Shown one piece after another: positions 25,370-33,960 of a stretch of DNA of 64,000 nt (within the stretch, counting starts at the first letter, position 1; every line of letters starts with the position of its first letter). Both the position numbers and the translations under genes were made by a program. Source of the stretch: an uncultured Eubacteriales bacterium (GTDB lineage Bacteria > Bacillota > Clostridia > Christensenellales > Aristaeellaceae); the NCBI GenBank assembly GCA_902781095.1, contig CACZHW010000001.1, forward strand, positions 124,001 to 188,000. Direction: 5' to 3'. A model generated the notes under the pieces. The model was not told the DNA's origin. It worked only from the letters and a program-made list of their open reading frames with translations, and did no database searches.

Positions 25370-26863
25370 ATGATCGCATTTCTGAACTGGCTCGACGGCG
25401 TCCTGTGGGGACTTCCCCTCATCGTGCTCATGGTGGCGACCGGCCTGTACTTCACCGTCCGCTCCGGTTTCTTCCAGTTCCGCTATTTCGGGCGCATCTG
25501 GAAGCATACGATCGGCACGGTCTTCAGCGGCAAACGCCAGAACCTCAGCAACCGGGAAGGCATGCTGAGCCCCTTTGAGGCCATCGCAACCGCCATCGGC
25601 GGCACCGTCGGCTTCGGCAACATCGCGGGCGTCGCCACCGCCGTCGCGGCCGGCGGCCCGGGCGCCATCTTCTGGATGTGGATGACGGCCGCGCTGGGCA
25701 TGATCCTCAAGCAGGTGGAGGTCACGCTGGGCCTTTACTACCGCAAGCACAAGGAGAACGGCGATACCTACGGCGGCCCGACCTACTATATGGAACTCGG
25801 CCTGGGGGAGAAGCGCGGCTGGGGAAAACTCTGGCTTATTCCCGGCGTCATCTTCGCCATCGGCATCTTCTCCACCTTCTTCGTCACTTCCTCCACGCTG
25901 ACGGCTGCACAGGTGGTCTCCGGCGCCCTGCATCTGGGCGACCTGCACATCGGTTCCCTCACGATCGAGGGCATCATCCTGGTCGGCGCGGTGCTCGCCG
26001 TCATCACCTTCTTCATCACCAGCGGCGGCACGAAAGGCGTCGCCAGCATCTTCTCCCGCCTCGTGCCGATCATGAGCGTCGTCTACGTCCTGATGGGCAT
26101 CGTGATGATTCTCGTCAACCTTCCCGCCGTCCCCGGCGCCTTCGCCTCCATCTTCACCAACGCCTTCACGGGCACGGCGGCCGTCGGCGGCTTCGCCGGC
26201 TGTGCGGTCAGCCAGATGGTGCGCGTGGGCATGGCCCGCGCGGTCTACTCCAACGAGGCCGGCTGGGGCACCTCGCCCATGATCCACTCCTCTGCCAAGA
26301 CGGAGCACCCCGTGGAGCAGGGCCTGTGGGGATCCTTCGAGGTCTTCTTCGACACCTTCGTCATCTGCACGATCACCGCGCTGGCCGTCATCCTCAGCGG
26401 TACGTGGACAGACGGCACGAACGGTGGTACACTGGCCCTGAGCGCCTTTGCACAGGGCTTCGGCCAGGCCGGCTCCTACCTGCTAGCGCTCGTCATGGTG
26501 GTCTTCACCGTCACGACCTCCGGCGGCTGGTTCACCTATTACCTCGCCATCCTGGAACACATCGGCAACGACGACGCCGGCTGGAAGAAGCTCCTCATGA
26601 AGGTCTTCTACGCCTGCCGCGCCCTGCCCGGCCTGCTGTGGACCATCTACCTGGTCAAGACGAACAACCAGGGCTTCATCTGGACGGTGGTGGACATCAC
26701 CTCCGCCGTCCCCACCTTCATCAACGTGGCGGTCATCCTCATCCTCTCCGGCGATTACTTCCGCCTGCTGAAGGACTACAAGGCCCGCTACCTGCACATC
26801 GGCGAGGTCGACGCAAACACCCACCTTTTCTATGAGGAAGAAAGCGAGCACACAACCCTATGA
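25370..26863 (+). CDS. AGCS-family amino acid:sodium symporter under lysine riboswitch control
   Basis: 497 residues, about eleven membrane helices. Signature AGCS segments: TAIGGTVGFGNIAGVATAVAAGGPGAIFWMW (helix 2-3 region), RAVYSNEAGWGTSPMIHSSA and the C-terminal tail. Family members import alanine or glycine with Na+. The lysine riboswitch in front suggests that this one carries lysine or a lysine-related compound, which is an inference from context. The start ATG at 25370 follows GAGAGGTG by 7 nt; an upstream in-frame frame from 25298 runs through the attenuator and was rejected. The stop overlaps the next start by ATGA. Confidence 0.92.
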   Translation: MIAFLNWLDGVLWGLPLIVLMVATGLYFTVRSGFFQFRYFGRIWKHTIGTVFSGKRQNLSNREGMLSPFEAIATAIGGTVGFGNIAGVATAVAAGGPGAIFWMWMTAALGMILKQVEVTLGLYYRKHKENGDTYGGPTYYMELGLGEKRGWGKLWLIPGVIFAIGIFSTFFVTSSTLTAAQVVSGALHLGDLHIGSLTIEGIILVGAVLAVITFFITSGGTKGVASIFSRLVPIMSVVYVLMGIVMILVNLPAVPGAFASIFTNAFTGTAAVGGFAGCAVSQMVRVGMARAVYSNEAGWGTSPMIHSSAKTEHPVEQGLWGSFEVFFDTFVICTITALAVILSGTWTDGTNGGTLALSAFAQGFGQAGSYLLALVMVVFTVTTSGGWFTYYLAILEHIGNDDAGWKKLLMKVFYACRALPGLLWTIYLVKTNNQGFIWTVVDITSAVPTFINVAVILILSGDYFRLLKDYKARYLHIGEVDANTHLFYEEESEHTTL

Positions 26864-28488
26864 GAACGCTCTATCATAACGGCGTGGTTTACACGGGCAG
26901 GGGTCCCCTGCAGCAGGCCTTCGCGGAGGAGGACGGCGTCTTTACCGCCGTCGGCAGCGACGGGGACGTCCTCGCCCTGGCCGCCCCGTCGGACCGGCTC
27001 GTCGACCTCGGCGGGCGCTTCGTCTGCGCCGGCTTCAACGATTCCCACATGCACCTTTTAAACTTCGGCCAGTCCCTGCACGCGGCCCAGCTGGCCCGGC
27101 ACACGGACAGCCTCTCCTCCCTGCTTTCCTGCCTTCGCGCGTACCTCGCGGCGCATCCGCCGCGGGAGGGGCAGTGGCTGCGCGGGCGCGGCTGGAACCA
27201 GGATTACTTCACCGACGTCCGCCGCATGCCCGACCGGCACGATCTGGACGGCATCTCTTCTGAAATCCCCATCCTGATCACCCGCTGCTGCGGACACTGC
27301 TGCGTGGCGAACACCCGCGCGCTGGAGCTCGCGGGCATCACCGCCGAAACGGCAGCGCCGTCCGGCGGCGCCATCGGCATGGAAGACGGGCAGCCGGACG
27401 GGCGTCTGTACGACAATGCCATCGATCTGCTCACGCCCGCGCTGCCCCTGCCGGACAAGGAGGAACTCAAGGAGATGATCCGCCTTGCCTGCCGTCAGCT
27501 GAACCGTTACGGCGTCACGAGCTCCCAGACGGACGATTACTGCGTCTTCCGCAGCATCCCCTTTGAGACGGTCAACGCGGCGTACCGGGAGCTGGAAGCT
27601 GCGGGCGAGTTGACCTGCCGCGTCTACGAGCAAAGCAACTTCACCACCCCCGGCGAGCTCGCCCGCTTCGTCGAAGCCGGCAACGTGACCGGCGCCGGCA
27701 CGGATTTCTTCCGCATCGGCCCGCTCAAGATGCTGGGGGACGGCGCGCTGGGCAGCCGCACGGCCCACCTCACGGTGCCCTATCTCGATGACAGCGGCAA
27801 CCGCGGCTTCTCCCTGTTTACGGCGGAAGAGATGAACCGGATGGTCTCCTACGCCAACGCCCACAACCTGCAGATCGCGATCCACGCCATCGGCGACGCC
27901 TGCCTGGACCAGGTTCTGGACGCCATCGAGCTGGAGCTGCGCGAGCACCCGCGCCCGGACCACCGCCACGGCGTGGTGCACTGCCAGGTTTCGCGCGCCG
28001 ATCAGCTGGAGCGCATCCGCAGGCTGAACCTGCACGTCTACGCGCAGTCCATCTTCCTGGATTACGACAACCACATCGTCACAAAGCTCCTGCCGCCGGA
28101 ACTGGCCGGGACGAGCTACAGCTGGAAGACCCTGCTCTCCGGCGGCGTGTGCGTCTCCAACGGGTCCGACTGTCCCGTGGAACTGCCCGACGTGATGGAG
28201 GGCATCGAATGCGCCGTCACGCGCCGCTCGCTGGACGGAACGGGCCCCTACCTGCCGGACGAGGCCTTCACCGTGCAGGAGGCGCTGGACAGCTTCACCA
28301 TCGCCGGCGCGCACGCCAGCTTTGAGGAGCACTGCAAGGGGCTGATCCGCAAAGGATACCTGGCCGATTTCGTCGTGCTGGGCGGCAACCCGTTTGAGAC
28401 AGACCCACGTAAACTGCACGAGATTCCTGTCCTTGCCACCGTCGTCGGGGGGTGCACGGTCTACACAGACGGGACCCTTTCTGTGTAA
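26860..28488 (+). CDS. Amidohydrolase family 3 protein (YtcJ-like)
   Basis: 542 residues with the metal-dependent amidohydrolase fold. Metal and catalytic elements: NDSHMH (H63, H65), GPLKMLGDGALGSRTAHL holding the lysine normally carbamylated, IAIHAIGD, HGVVHCQ and SNGSDCPVE. YtcJ-like enzymes hydrolyse N-acyl or cyclic amide bonds, but few substrates are known. The ATGA overlap with the AGCS gene and the shared lysine riboswitch suggest a substrate connected with lysine, such as an N-acyl-lysine or a lysine lactam. That is inference. A strong terminator follows at 28514. Confidence 0.88.
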   Translation: MRTLYHNGVVYTGRGPLQQAFAEEDGVFTAVGSDGDVLALAAPSDRLVDLGGRFVCAGFNDSHMHLLNFGQSLHAAQLARHTDSLSSLLSCLRAYLAAHPPREGQWLRGRGWNQDYFTDVRRMPDRHDLDGISSEIPILITRCCGHCCVANTRALELAGITAETAAPSGGAIGMEDGQPDGRLYDNAIDLLTPALPLPDKEELKEMIRLACRQLNRYGVTSSQTDDYCVFRSIPFETVNAAYRELEAAGELTCRVYEQSNFTTPGELARFVEAGNVTGAGTDFFRIGPLKMLGDGALGSRTAHLTVPYLDDSGNRGFSLFTAEEMNRMVSYANAHNLQIAIHAIGDACLDQVLDAIELELREHPRPDHRHGVVHCQVSRADQLERIRRLNLHVYAQSIFLDYDNHIVTKLLPPELAGTSYSWKTLLSGGVCVSNGSDCPVELPDVMEGIECAVTRRSLDGTGPYLPDEAFTVQEALDSFTIAGAHASFEEHCKGLIRKGYLADFVVLGGNPFETDPRKLHEIPVLATVVGGCTVYTDGTLSV

Positions 28489-28513
28489 ACTTGCCGAAAT
28501 TCCGCTCCTTTTC

Positions 28514-28542
28514 AAAAAGGCCGTCTGCGGATGGCCTTTTTT
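28514..28542 (+). terminator. Terminator of the lysine-riboswitch operon
   Basis: 9-bp stem AAAAAGGCC / GGCCTTTTT with a 10-nt loop and a T6 run. It lies 26 nt past the amidohydrolase stop. A possible -10 (TATAAT, 28546-28551) for the next gene follows immediately, but no good -35 was found. Confidence 0.88.
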
Positions 28543-28608
28543 CGGTATAATGGGCGCAGTCACCAAACCGGACACGACCGGGCTGCAGCCGCAGCCGGAG
28601 GCACGATC

Positions 28609-29265
28609 ATGCAGCGCATACGCACCTGTTCCCAGCTGGAGGAAGCCGTGGAGCGCACCGGAATCCTCCCCTTTTTCAAAAACCGCGTCGCCGGCTGGTC
28701 GCTGGCGGAGGCCATCGATCCCGCCGTCTGGTTCACCTCCGAGGAAGGCCCCTGGGAGTGGAAAGGGCAGCTTGCAGCAGGGCGGCGATGCGTCTACGGC
28801 AAGTTCATCGGCGGCAAAGCCGCCTTCGTCAGCCCGGACTGCTTCGGGGAACTCATGAACCTCCGCCGCGGCGGCCTGAGCTTTGAAGAGCGCCTCGAAG
28901 AGGGCCTGATCCCCTTCAATGACAAGCGCCTCATGGACTATCTGCTCGCACACCCCAACGTCCTCTCGCGCCACGCAAAGCGCGAATGCGGCCTTGTGAA
29001 GGGATTCGATGCCGCGCTGACCCGCCTGCAGATGGGCACGGACGTGATCCTCTGCGATTTCCGGTACAGTTTCGATAAAACCGGCAAGCCGTACGGCTGG
29101 GGCAACGCGGCGCTCGACCTGCCGGAGCGCTGGTTCGGCGCCGGTTTCTTCGCCCTGCCGCAGGAGCGTTCGCCGGAAGCGTCGGAAGATTGCCTGACCC
29201 GGCGGATTCTGGGCGCGCTGCCCGGGCTCGACGAAACCGCCCTGCGCCGCGCGCTGCGCGCATAG
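28609..29265 (+). CDS. AlkZ-related protein
   Basis: 218 residues. The sequence pattern (ILPFFKNRVAGWSL, GPWEWKGQ, CVYGKFIGGKAAFVS, PYGWGNAALDLPE) resembles the small 'AlkZ-related' proteins of Clostridia, which share part of the winged-helix DNA glycosylase fold. I rely on recall of that family, so function is tentative. The start at 28609 has GGAGG 7 nt before it; an in-frame ATG at 28531 lies inside the terminator and was rejected. A TATAAT at 28546-28551 may be its promoter. It stands alone between two transcription units. Confidence 0.6.
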   Translation: MQRIRTCSQLEEAVERTGILPFFKNRVAGWSLAEAIDPAVWFTSEEGPWEWKGQLAAGRRCVYGKFIGGKAAFVSPDCFGELMNLRRGGLSFEERLEEGLIPFNDKRLMDYLLAHPNVLSRHAKRECGLVKGFDAALTRLQMGTDVILCDFRYSFDKTGKPYGWGNAALDLPERWFGAGFFALPQERSPEASEDCLTRRILGALPGLDETALRRALRA

Positions 29266-29283
29266 CCGCCGCTTTTGCGCTTT

Positions 29284-29312
29284 TGCGGCCGTCTCCCTTG
29301 AAAACGGCCGCA
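29284..29312. other. 9-bp inverted repeat over the serC -35 box
   Basis: TGCGGCCGT (29284-29292) / ACGGCCGCA (29304-29312) with an 11-nt spacer that contains most of the -35 TTGAAA. There is no T run on either strand, so it is not a normal terminator; it may be an operator. Confidence 0.4.
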
Positions 29313-29326
29313 CGGCATGGTAAGAT
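29298..29326 (+). promoter_or_regulatory. SigA promoter for serC
   Basis: TTGAAA (29298-29303), 17 nt, TAAGAT (29321-29326), preceded by TGG, which gives an extended -10. It is 34 nt before the serC start. A second TATAAA at 29334 has no partner -35. Confidence 0.6.
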
Positions 29327-29359
29327 AACGCATTATAAAATTAAAACGAGGTGATACGG

Positions 29360-30430
29360 ATGGATCGCGTATACAATTTCGCTCCCGGCCCTTCCATGCT
29401 CCCCCTGCCCGTGCTGGAACAGGTGCAGCGCGAGCTGCTCTGCTATGGGGATACCGGCATGTCCGTCATGGAGATGAGCCACCGCTCCAAGATGTATCTG
29501 GAGATCTTCGAGCAGGCCAAGGCCGACTTCAAAGACGTGATGGGCGTCCCGGAAGGCTACAGCGTGCTCTTTTTGCAGGGCGGCGCCACGGCGATGTTCG
29601 CCGCGGTCGCGATGAACCTCATGCAGGGCGGCAGCGCCGACTACGTGGACAGCGGCAACTTCGCCCACAACGCGCTCGTGGAGGCCGGAAAGTACGGCAC
29701 CGTGCGCGTGGCCGGCAGCTCCCGGGAGGACAACTATACGCACATCCCCGGCTACACGCTCGATCCCGGGGCCCGCTACGTGCACATCACCACCAACAAT
29801 ACCATCTACGGCACCCGCTGGAGCAGCCTGCCCGACACCGGCAGCGTGCCGCTGGTCGCCGACATGTCCTCCAACATCCTCTCGGAGGTCTACGACGTCT
29901 CCCGCTTCGGCCTCATCTACGCGGGCGCGCAGAAGAACGTCGCCCCCGCCGGTCTGGTGATCGTCGTGGTCCGCGACGATCTGCTGGGCCACGCGCTGCC
30001 CATCACGCCGAAGGTGATGGACTTTAAGACCATGGTTGAAAAGGACAGCATGCTCAACACGCCCAACTGCTTCGGCATCTACGTGGCCGGGCTGGTCTTC
30101 AGGTGGATCCGCGAGCGCGGCGGCGTGGCGGCGCTGGAGAAGGTCAACATCGAGAAGGCAGACCTCCTCTACGGCTTCCTGGACGAGAGCCGCCTCTTCC
30201 GCGGAACCGCCGAGCGCCGCGACCGCAGCCGCATGAACGTCACCTTCGTCACCGGCGATCCCGACACCGACGCCCGCTTCGTAAAGGAAGCGGCTGCCCG
30301 CGGCCTGGTCAACGTAAAGGGACACCGCATCGTGGGCGGCATGCGCGCCTCCATCTACAACGCGATGCCCGTGGAAGGCGTGCAGGCCCTTGTGAGCTTT
30401 ATGAAGGAATTTGAAGCCCGAAACGCATAA
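29360..30430 (+). CDS. serC: Phosphoserine aminotransferase
   Basis: 356 residues, PLP-dependent class V aminotransferase that converts 3-phosphohydroxypyruvate to phosphoserine. It opens RVYNFAPGPSMLP, contains LFLQGGATAMFAA, TTNNTIYGTRW, and the PLP lysine in YAGAQKNVAPAG near residue 195. The ATG at 29360 has GAGGTG at the right distance; an in-frame GTG at 29351 overlaps that RBS and was rejected. serA starts 13 nt downstream, so this is a serine biosynthesis operon. Confidence 0.97.
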   Translation: MDRVYNFAPGPSMLPLPVLEQVQRELLCYGDTGMSVMEMSHRSKMYLEIFEQAKADFKDVMGVPEGYSVLFLQGGATAMFAAVAMNLMQGGSADYVDSGNFAHNALVEAGKYGTVRVAGSSREDNYTHIPGYTLDPGARYVHITTNNTIYGTRWSSLPDTGSVPLVADMSSNILSEVYDVSRFGLIYAGAQKNVAPAGLVIVVVRDDLLGHALPITPKVMDFKTMVEKDSMLNTPNCFGIYVAGLVFRWIRERGGVAALEKVNIEKADLLYGFLDESRLFRGTAERRDRSRMNVTFVTGDPDTDARFVKEAAARGLVNVKGHRIVGGMRASIYNAMPVEGVQALVSFMKEFEARNA

Positions 30431-30443
30431 GAGGTACACCAGC

Positions 30444-31634
30444 ATGGATTATTCGATCAGGACACTCAACGCCATCTCCCCGGCCATCTACGGCCCGCTC
30501 GGCTCCCACTACCACGTGAGCGACAAGGAGGAGGCACCGGACGCCATCCTCGTGCGCTCCGCAAAGATGCACGACATGCCCCTGCCGGAAAGCCTGCTCG
30601 CCATCGCGCGCGCCGGCGCCGGCACGAACAACATCCCCATCGACGCGTGCAGCGAGAAGGGCATCTGCGTCTTCAATACGCCCGGCGCCAACGCCAACGC
30701 CGTGTGCGAGCTCGTCATCGCCGGCCTGCTCCTCTCCTGCCGCAATATCGTGGGCGGCATTGAGTGGGCGCGCACCCTTTCCGGCCACGGCGAGGCCATC
30801 GAGAAGGAAGTCGAAAAGGGCAAGAGCGCCTTCGTCGGCCCGGAGCTCCGCGGCAAGACGCTGGGCGTCATCGGCCTGGGCGCCATCGGCGTGCTCGTGG
30901 CCAACGCGGCGGTCGCCCTGGGCATGAACGTCGTGGGTTACGACCCCATGATCTCCGTGGAACACGCGTGGAAGCTTTCCCGCAGCGTCCGCCACGAAAA
31001 CTCGCTGGACGCGCTCTTCTCCGTGTGCGATTTCATCACCGTCCACGTCCCGCTGAACGACAAGACGCGCGGCCTTGTCGGCCGGCGCGCCTTCTCCCTG
31101 TGCCGCAAGGGCATCCGCATCATGAACTTCGCGCGCGGCGGCCTCGTGGACGAGGACGCGCTGATCGGCGCGCTGGGCGACGGCACTGTCTCCGCCTACG
31201 TGACCGACTTCGCCAGCGACCGCCTGCTCTCCTGCGAGGGCGTACTGTGCCTGCCGCACCTGGGCGCCTCCACCCCGGAGAGCGAGGAAAACTGTGCCGT
31301 GATGGCGGCCGAGGAACTGCGCGATTACCTGGAGCACGGCATCATCCGCAACAGCGTCAACCTGCCGGCGATGGAGCTGGGGCTCTGCGAAAAGCCGCGC
31401 CTTCTCTGCATCCACGAGAACGTGCCGAACCTGCTCAGCTCCATCACCTCCGGCGTCGCCGCCTTCGGCATCAACATTTCGGACATGGTCAACCGCTCCC
31501 GCGGCGTCTGGGCCGTTTCCGCGCTGGACCTGGACAGCGTGCCCGCAGACCGCGCGGACGAGCTTCTCGCGTCCGTGCAGAAGGTGCCCGGCGTCCGCCG
31601 CGTCCGGCTGATCTGCCCGGATGCACAGGCCTGA
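30444..31634 (+). CDS. serA: D-3-phosphoglycerate dehydrogenase with ACT domain
   Basis: 396 residues. First step of serine synthesis: 3-phosphoglycerate to 3-phosphohydroxypyruvate. Rossmann motif GVIGLGAIG is at about residue 143; the catalytic arginine is in NFARGGLVDE, and the acid-histidine pair includes LCLPHLGAST. A C-terminal ACT domain starts near 325 (KPRLLCIHENVPNLL), so serine feedback is likely. Start at 30444 with GAGGT upstream. Cotranscribed between serC and an esterase gene. No serB is in the window. Confidence 0.95.
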   Translation: MDYSIRTLNAISPAIYGPLGSHYHVSDKEEAPDAILVRSAKMHDMPLPESLLAIARAGAGTNNIPIDACSEKGICVFNTPGANANAVCELVIAGLLLSCRNIVGGIEWARTLSGHGEAIEKEVEKGKSAFVGPELRGKTLGVIGLGAIGVLVANAAVALGMNVVGYDPMISVEHAWKLSRSVRHENSLDALFSVCDFITVHVPLNDKTRGLVGRRAFSLCRKGIRIMNFARGGLVDEDALIGALGDGTVSAYVTDFASDRLLSCEGVLCLPHLGASTPESEENCAVMAAEELRDYLEHGIIRNSVNLPAMELGLCEKPRLLCIHENVPNLLSSITSGVAAFGINISDMVNRSRGVWAVSALDLDSVPADRADELLASVQKVPGVRRVRLICPDAQA

Positions 31635-31649
31635 GAAGGAGGTTCCGCC

Positions 31650-32468
31650 ATGCTCCTGAAGCGGGAATCCGTCCGCCTGCCCGACGGCCACAGGGTCGAC
31701 ATCGACTGCTATTGTCCGGACGTCGTGGCGGAAATCGACGCCGAAATCCGCCGCCCTGCCGTCGTCATCTGCGGCGGCGGCGCCTACCGCTACGTCTCTC
31801 CCCGGGAGACCGAACCCGTCGCACTGGACTTCGCGGCGCAGGGCTACAACGCCTTCGTCGTCTGGTACCGCGTCGCGCCGGACCGCTTTCCCAAGCCGCA
31901 GTGGGACGCCGCGGCAGCCGTCGCCTTCGTGCGCAGGCACGCGGAGGAGCTGCACACGCATCCCGGGCACATCGCCCTGCTGGGCTTTTCCGCCGGCGGC
32001 CACTGCGCCGCCAGCGTCGGCACGCTGTGGAACGAGCCCGAGGTGTGGGAGGGGTCCGGTCTCGCCCCGCAGTACATAAGGCCGGACGCGCTCGTGCTCT
32101 GCTACCCCGTGATCACCGCCGGCGAGGCGGCGCACCGGGAGTCCTTCGTCAACCTGACGGGGACGGAGGACCTGGCCGTGCAGGCGCAGTACTCGCTGGA
32201 AAACCGGGTGAGCGCCGATACGCCGCCCACCTTCCTCTGGCATACTTGGACGGACGAATCCGTGCCCGTGGAAAACGCCCTGCTCTTCGCCTCCGCGCTC
32301 TCGCGCTGCCGCGTACCTGCAGAGGTGCACCTCTTCCCCCGCGGCAAACACGGTTCCTCCCTGTGCCGCGAGGAGACCTCCGGCCACCAGACCTGGCTGA
32401 ACCTGCCGGAGTGCGCCGAGTGGCCCGCCTATGCCCGCCGTTTCCTGGAAGGGCTGTGGAACGAATAA
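31650..32468 (+). CDS. Alpha/beta hydrolase, acetyl-xylan-esterase-like (BD-FAE type)
   Basis: 272 residues. Oxyanion-hole region VICGGGAYRYVSPRE, nucleophile elbow GFSAGG near 114, acid in TWTDESVPVENA, and the histidine in RGKHGSSL form a full catalytic triad. No signal peptide, so it works in the cytoplasm on imported, esterified carbohydrate or drugs. A strong RBS, GAAGGAGG, precedes it 15 nt after serA, so it rides in the serC-serA operon. Substrate unknown. Confidence 0.85.
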   Translation: MLLKRESVRLPDGHRVDIDCYCPDVVAEIDAEIRRPAVVICGGGAYRYVSPRETEPVALDFAAQGYNAFVVWYRVAPDRFPKPQWDAAAAVAFVRRHAEELHTHPGHIALLGFSAGGHCAASVGTLWNEPEVWEGSGLAPQYIRPDALVLCYPVITAGEAAHRESFVNLTGTEDLAVQAQYSLENRVSADTPPTFLWHTWTDESVPVENALLFASALSRCRVPAEVHLFPRGKHGSSLCREETSGHQTWLNLPECAEWPAYARRFLEGLWNE

Positions 32469-32481
32469 CCGCACCGTTTCA

Positions 32482-32513
32482 AAAGAGCTGTCGCTTTAAT
32501 GCGGCAGCTCTTT
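32482..32513. terminator. Shared terminator of the serine operon and the MATE gene
   Basis: 9-bp stem AAAGAGCTG (32482-32490) / CAGCTCTTT (32505-32513). The stop codon of the minus-strand MATE gene lies in the loop. Tails have T3-T4 on both strands. Confidence 0.65.
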
Positions 32514-33854
32514 CAGTTTGCCCTTCCTCAGGCGGTAGTACGTCAGCTCGGCCACAAAGCAGGCCATCCAGCCGACCGGATAACCGAAGCCCACGAGCCT
32601 CGGCGTGTTGGCGATAAAGCGCGTCAGGACGAACAGATACACCTGCCGCACTGCCACGAAGGTCATCAGCATGATGACCATCGGCCCCCGGGCGTCCCCC
32701 CTGCCGCGCAGCGCGCCGGCCATCACGTGGTTCACGCAGTTGAACAGCAGGAAAAAGGTATTGGTGTGCATAAACAGCGCGCCGAAGGCGATGACCGACG
32801 CATCCTTCGTAAACAGCCCGACAGCCGGCTCAGCGAAGGCATACAGGATCACCGCTATGACACCCGTTACGCCGAGCGCCATCGCAATCGTCGTCCACGT
32901 TCCGCGGTCGGCCCTCTCCTCTTTCCCGGCCCCGATGTTCTGGCTGACGAAGGTCGTGGCCGCCATTGCCATGGACTGCATGGGCAGCATGATGAACTGG
33001 TCCAGCTTGTTGTAGCAGCTCCATCCCGCCATGCAGCTGGAGCCGAAGGAATTGATGTACCCCTGCACGAACACGTTGGAAAACGCCGTGATGACCGACT
33101 GGATCCCCGCAGGAAGGCCGACGGAGAAGATGTGCCGCAGCGTCTCCGGGTCGATCGAAAGGTCCCGCCAGACGAAGCGGTAGATCTCCCGCGTGCGCGT
33201 CAGCAGCAAAAGGATCAGCAGCGCGGAGATCGCCTGCGAGAGGATCGTGGCATAGGCGACGCCTGCGATGCCCGCGTGCAGCCCCACGACGAAGAACAGG
33301 TCCAGGATGATGTTGAGCACGCTGGTGAGCGTGAGGAAATACAGCGGCCTGCGGGTATCGCCGACGGCGCGCAGGATGGAGCTGCCCATGTTGTAGATGA
33401 GCAGGCCCCCGATGCCCGCGAAATAGATCGTCAGGTACGTCGAGGCGTCCGCAAAGACGTCCTCCGGGGTGGACATGAGGCGCAGCATCGGGCGTGTGAC
33501 AAAGGCCCCAGCCACGGAGAACAGCACGCCGAAGAGCAGCGTCATGGCCATCGTCGTTTCCACGGCGACGTGCAGGCGCTTTAAATCCCTGGCGCCGAAA
33601 TTGCGGGCGATGACCACCCCCGCGCCGACTGAAAAACCGTTGAAAAAGAACACCGCCATGTTGACGATCATGGTGGTGGAACCCACGGCGGCCAGCGCCT
33701 CCTTGCCCACGAAATTGCCGACCACGATGACGTCCACCGTGTTGTACAGCATCTGGAAGATGTTGCCCAGCATCAGCGGCAGGGAAAAGGCGATAATCTG
33801 CCCCACGATGGAGCCGGACGTCATGTCCCGCACGGTGCTCTTCTTTGCCTGCAT
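32496..33854 (-). CDS. MATE family multidrug efflux transporter
   Basis: 452 residues, twelve membrane helices in two MATE repeats. Typical segments: SLPLMLGNIFQMLYNTVDVIVVGNFVG near the N terminus, NFGARD, and VNHVMAGALRGRGDA in the second half. Expels cationic drugs or metabolites using an Na+ or H+ gradient. The ATG at 33854 has GGAGG 10 nt upstream; ATG at 33863 lies right on that RBS and was rejected. It has no tight partner gene. A distant paralogue lies at 43723. Confidence 0.93.
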   Translation of the reverse strand: MQAKKSTVRDMTSGSIVGQIIAFSLPLMLGNIFQMLYNTVDVIVVGNFVGKEALAAVGSTTMIVNMAVFFFNGFSVGAGVVIARNFGARDLKRLHVAVETTMAMTLLFGVLFSVAGAFVTRPMLRLMSTPEDVFADASTYLTIYFAGIGGLLIYNMGSSILRAVGDTRRPLYFLTLTSVLNIILDLFFVVGLHAGIAGVAYATILSQAISALLILLLLTRTREIYRFVWRDLSIDPETLRHIFSVGLPAGIQSVITAFSNVFVQGYINSFGSSCMAGWSCYNKLDQFIMLPMQSMAMAATTFVSQNIGAGKEERADRGTWTTIAMALGVTGVIAVILYAFAEPAVGLFTKDASVIAFGALFMHTNTFFLLFNCVNHVMAGALRGRGDARGPMVIMLMTFVAVRQVYLFVLTRFIANTPRLVGFGYPVGWMACFVAELTYYRLRKGKLKELPH

Positions 33855-33881
33855 CTTACACATTCCTCCGTTATCCGGGTC

Positions 33882-33887
33882 AGTATA
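33882..33887 (-). promoter_or_regulatory. Candidate extended -10 box for the MATE gene
   Basis: TATACT preceded by TGT (33887-33882 on the minus strand), 27 nt before the start. No good -35 was seen. Confidence 0.35.
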
Positions 33888-33923
33888 ACATGCCAAACCC
33901 GATGAGAAAAGAAGGGAACTCCA

Positions 33924-33952
33924 CAAAAAAACAGCCCGCTTTTGCGCGCTGT
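33924..33952 (-). terminator. Terminator of the opp operon
   Basis: ACAGCGCGC-AAAA-GCGGGCTGT stem with one mismatch, followed on the minus strand by a T7 run (33930-33924). It lies 8 nt past the oppF stop. Confidence 0.8.
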
Positions 33953-33960
33953 CTTTGTGT

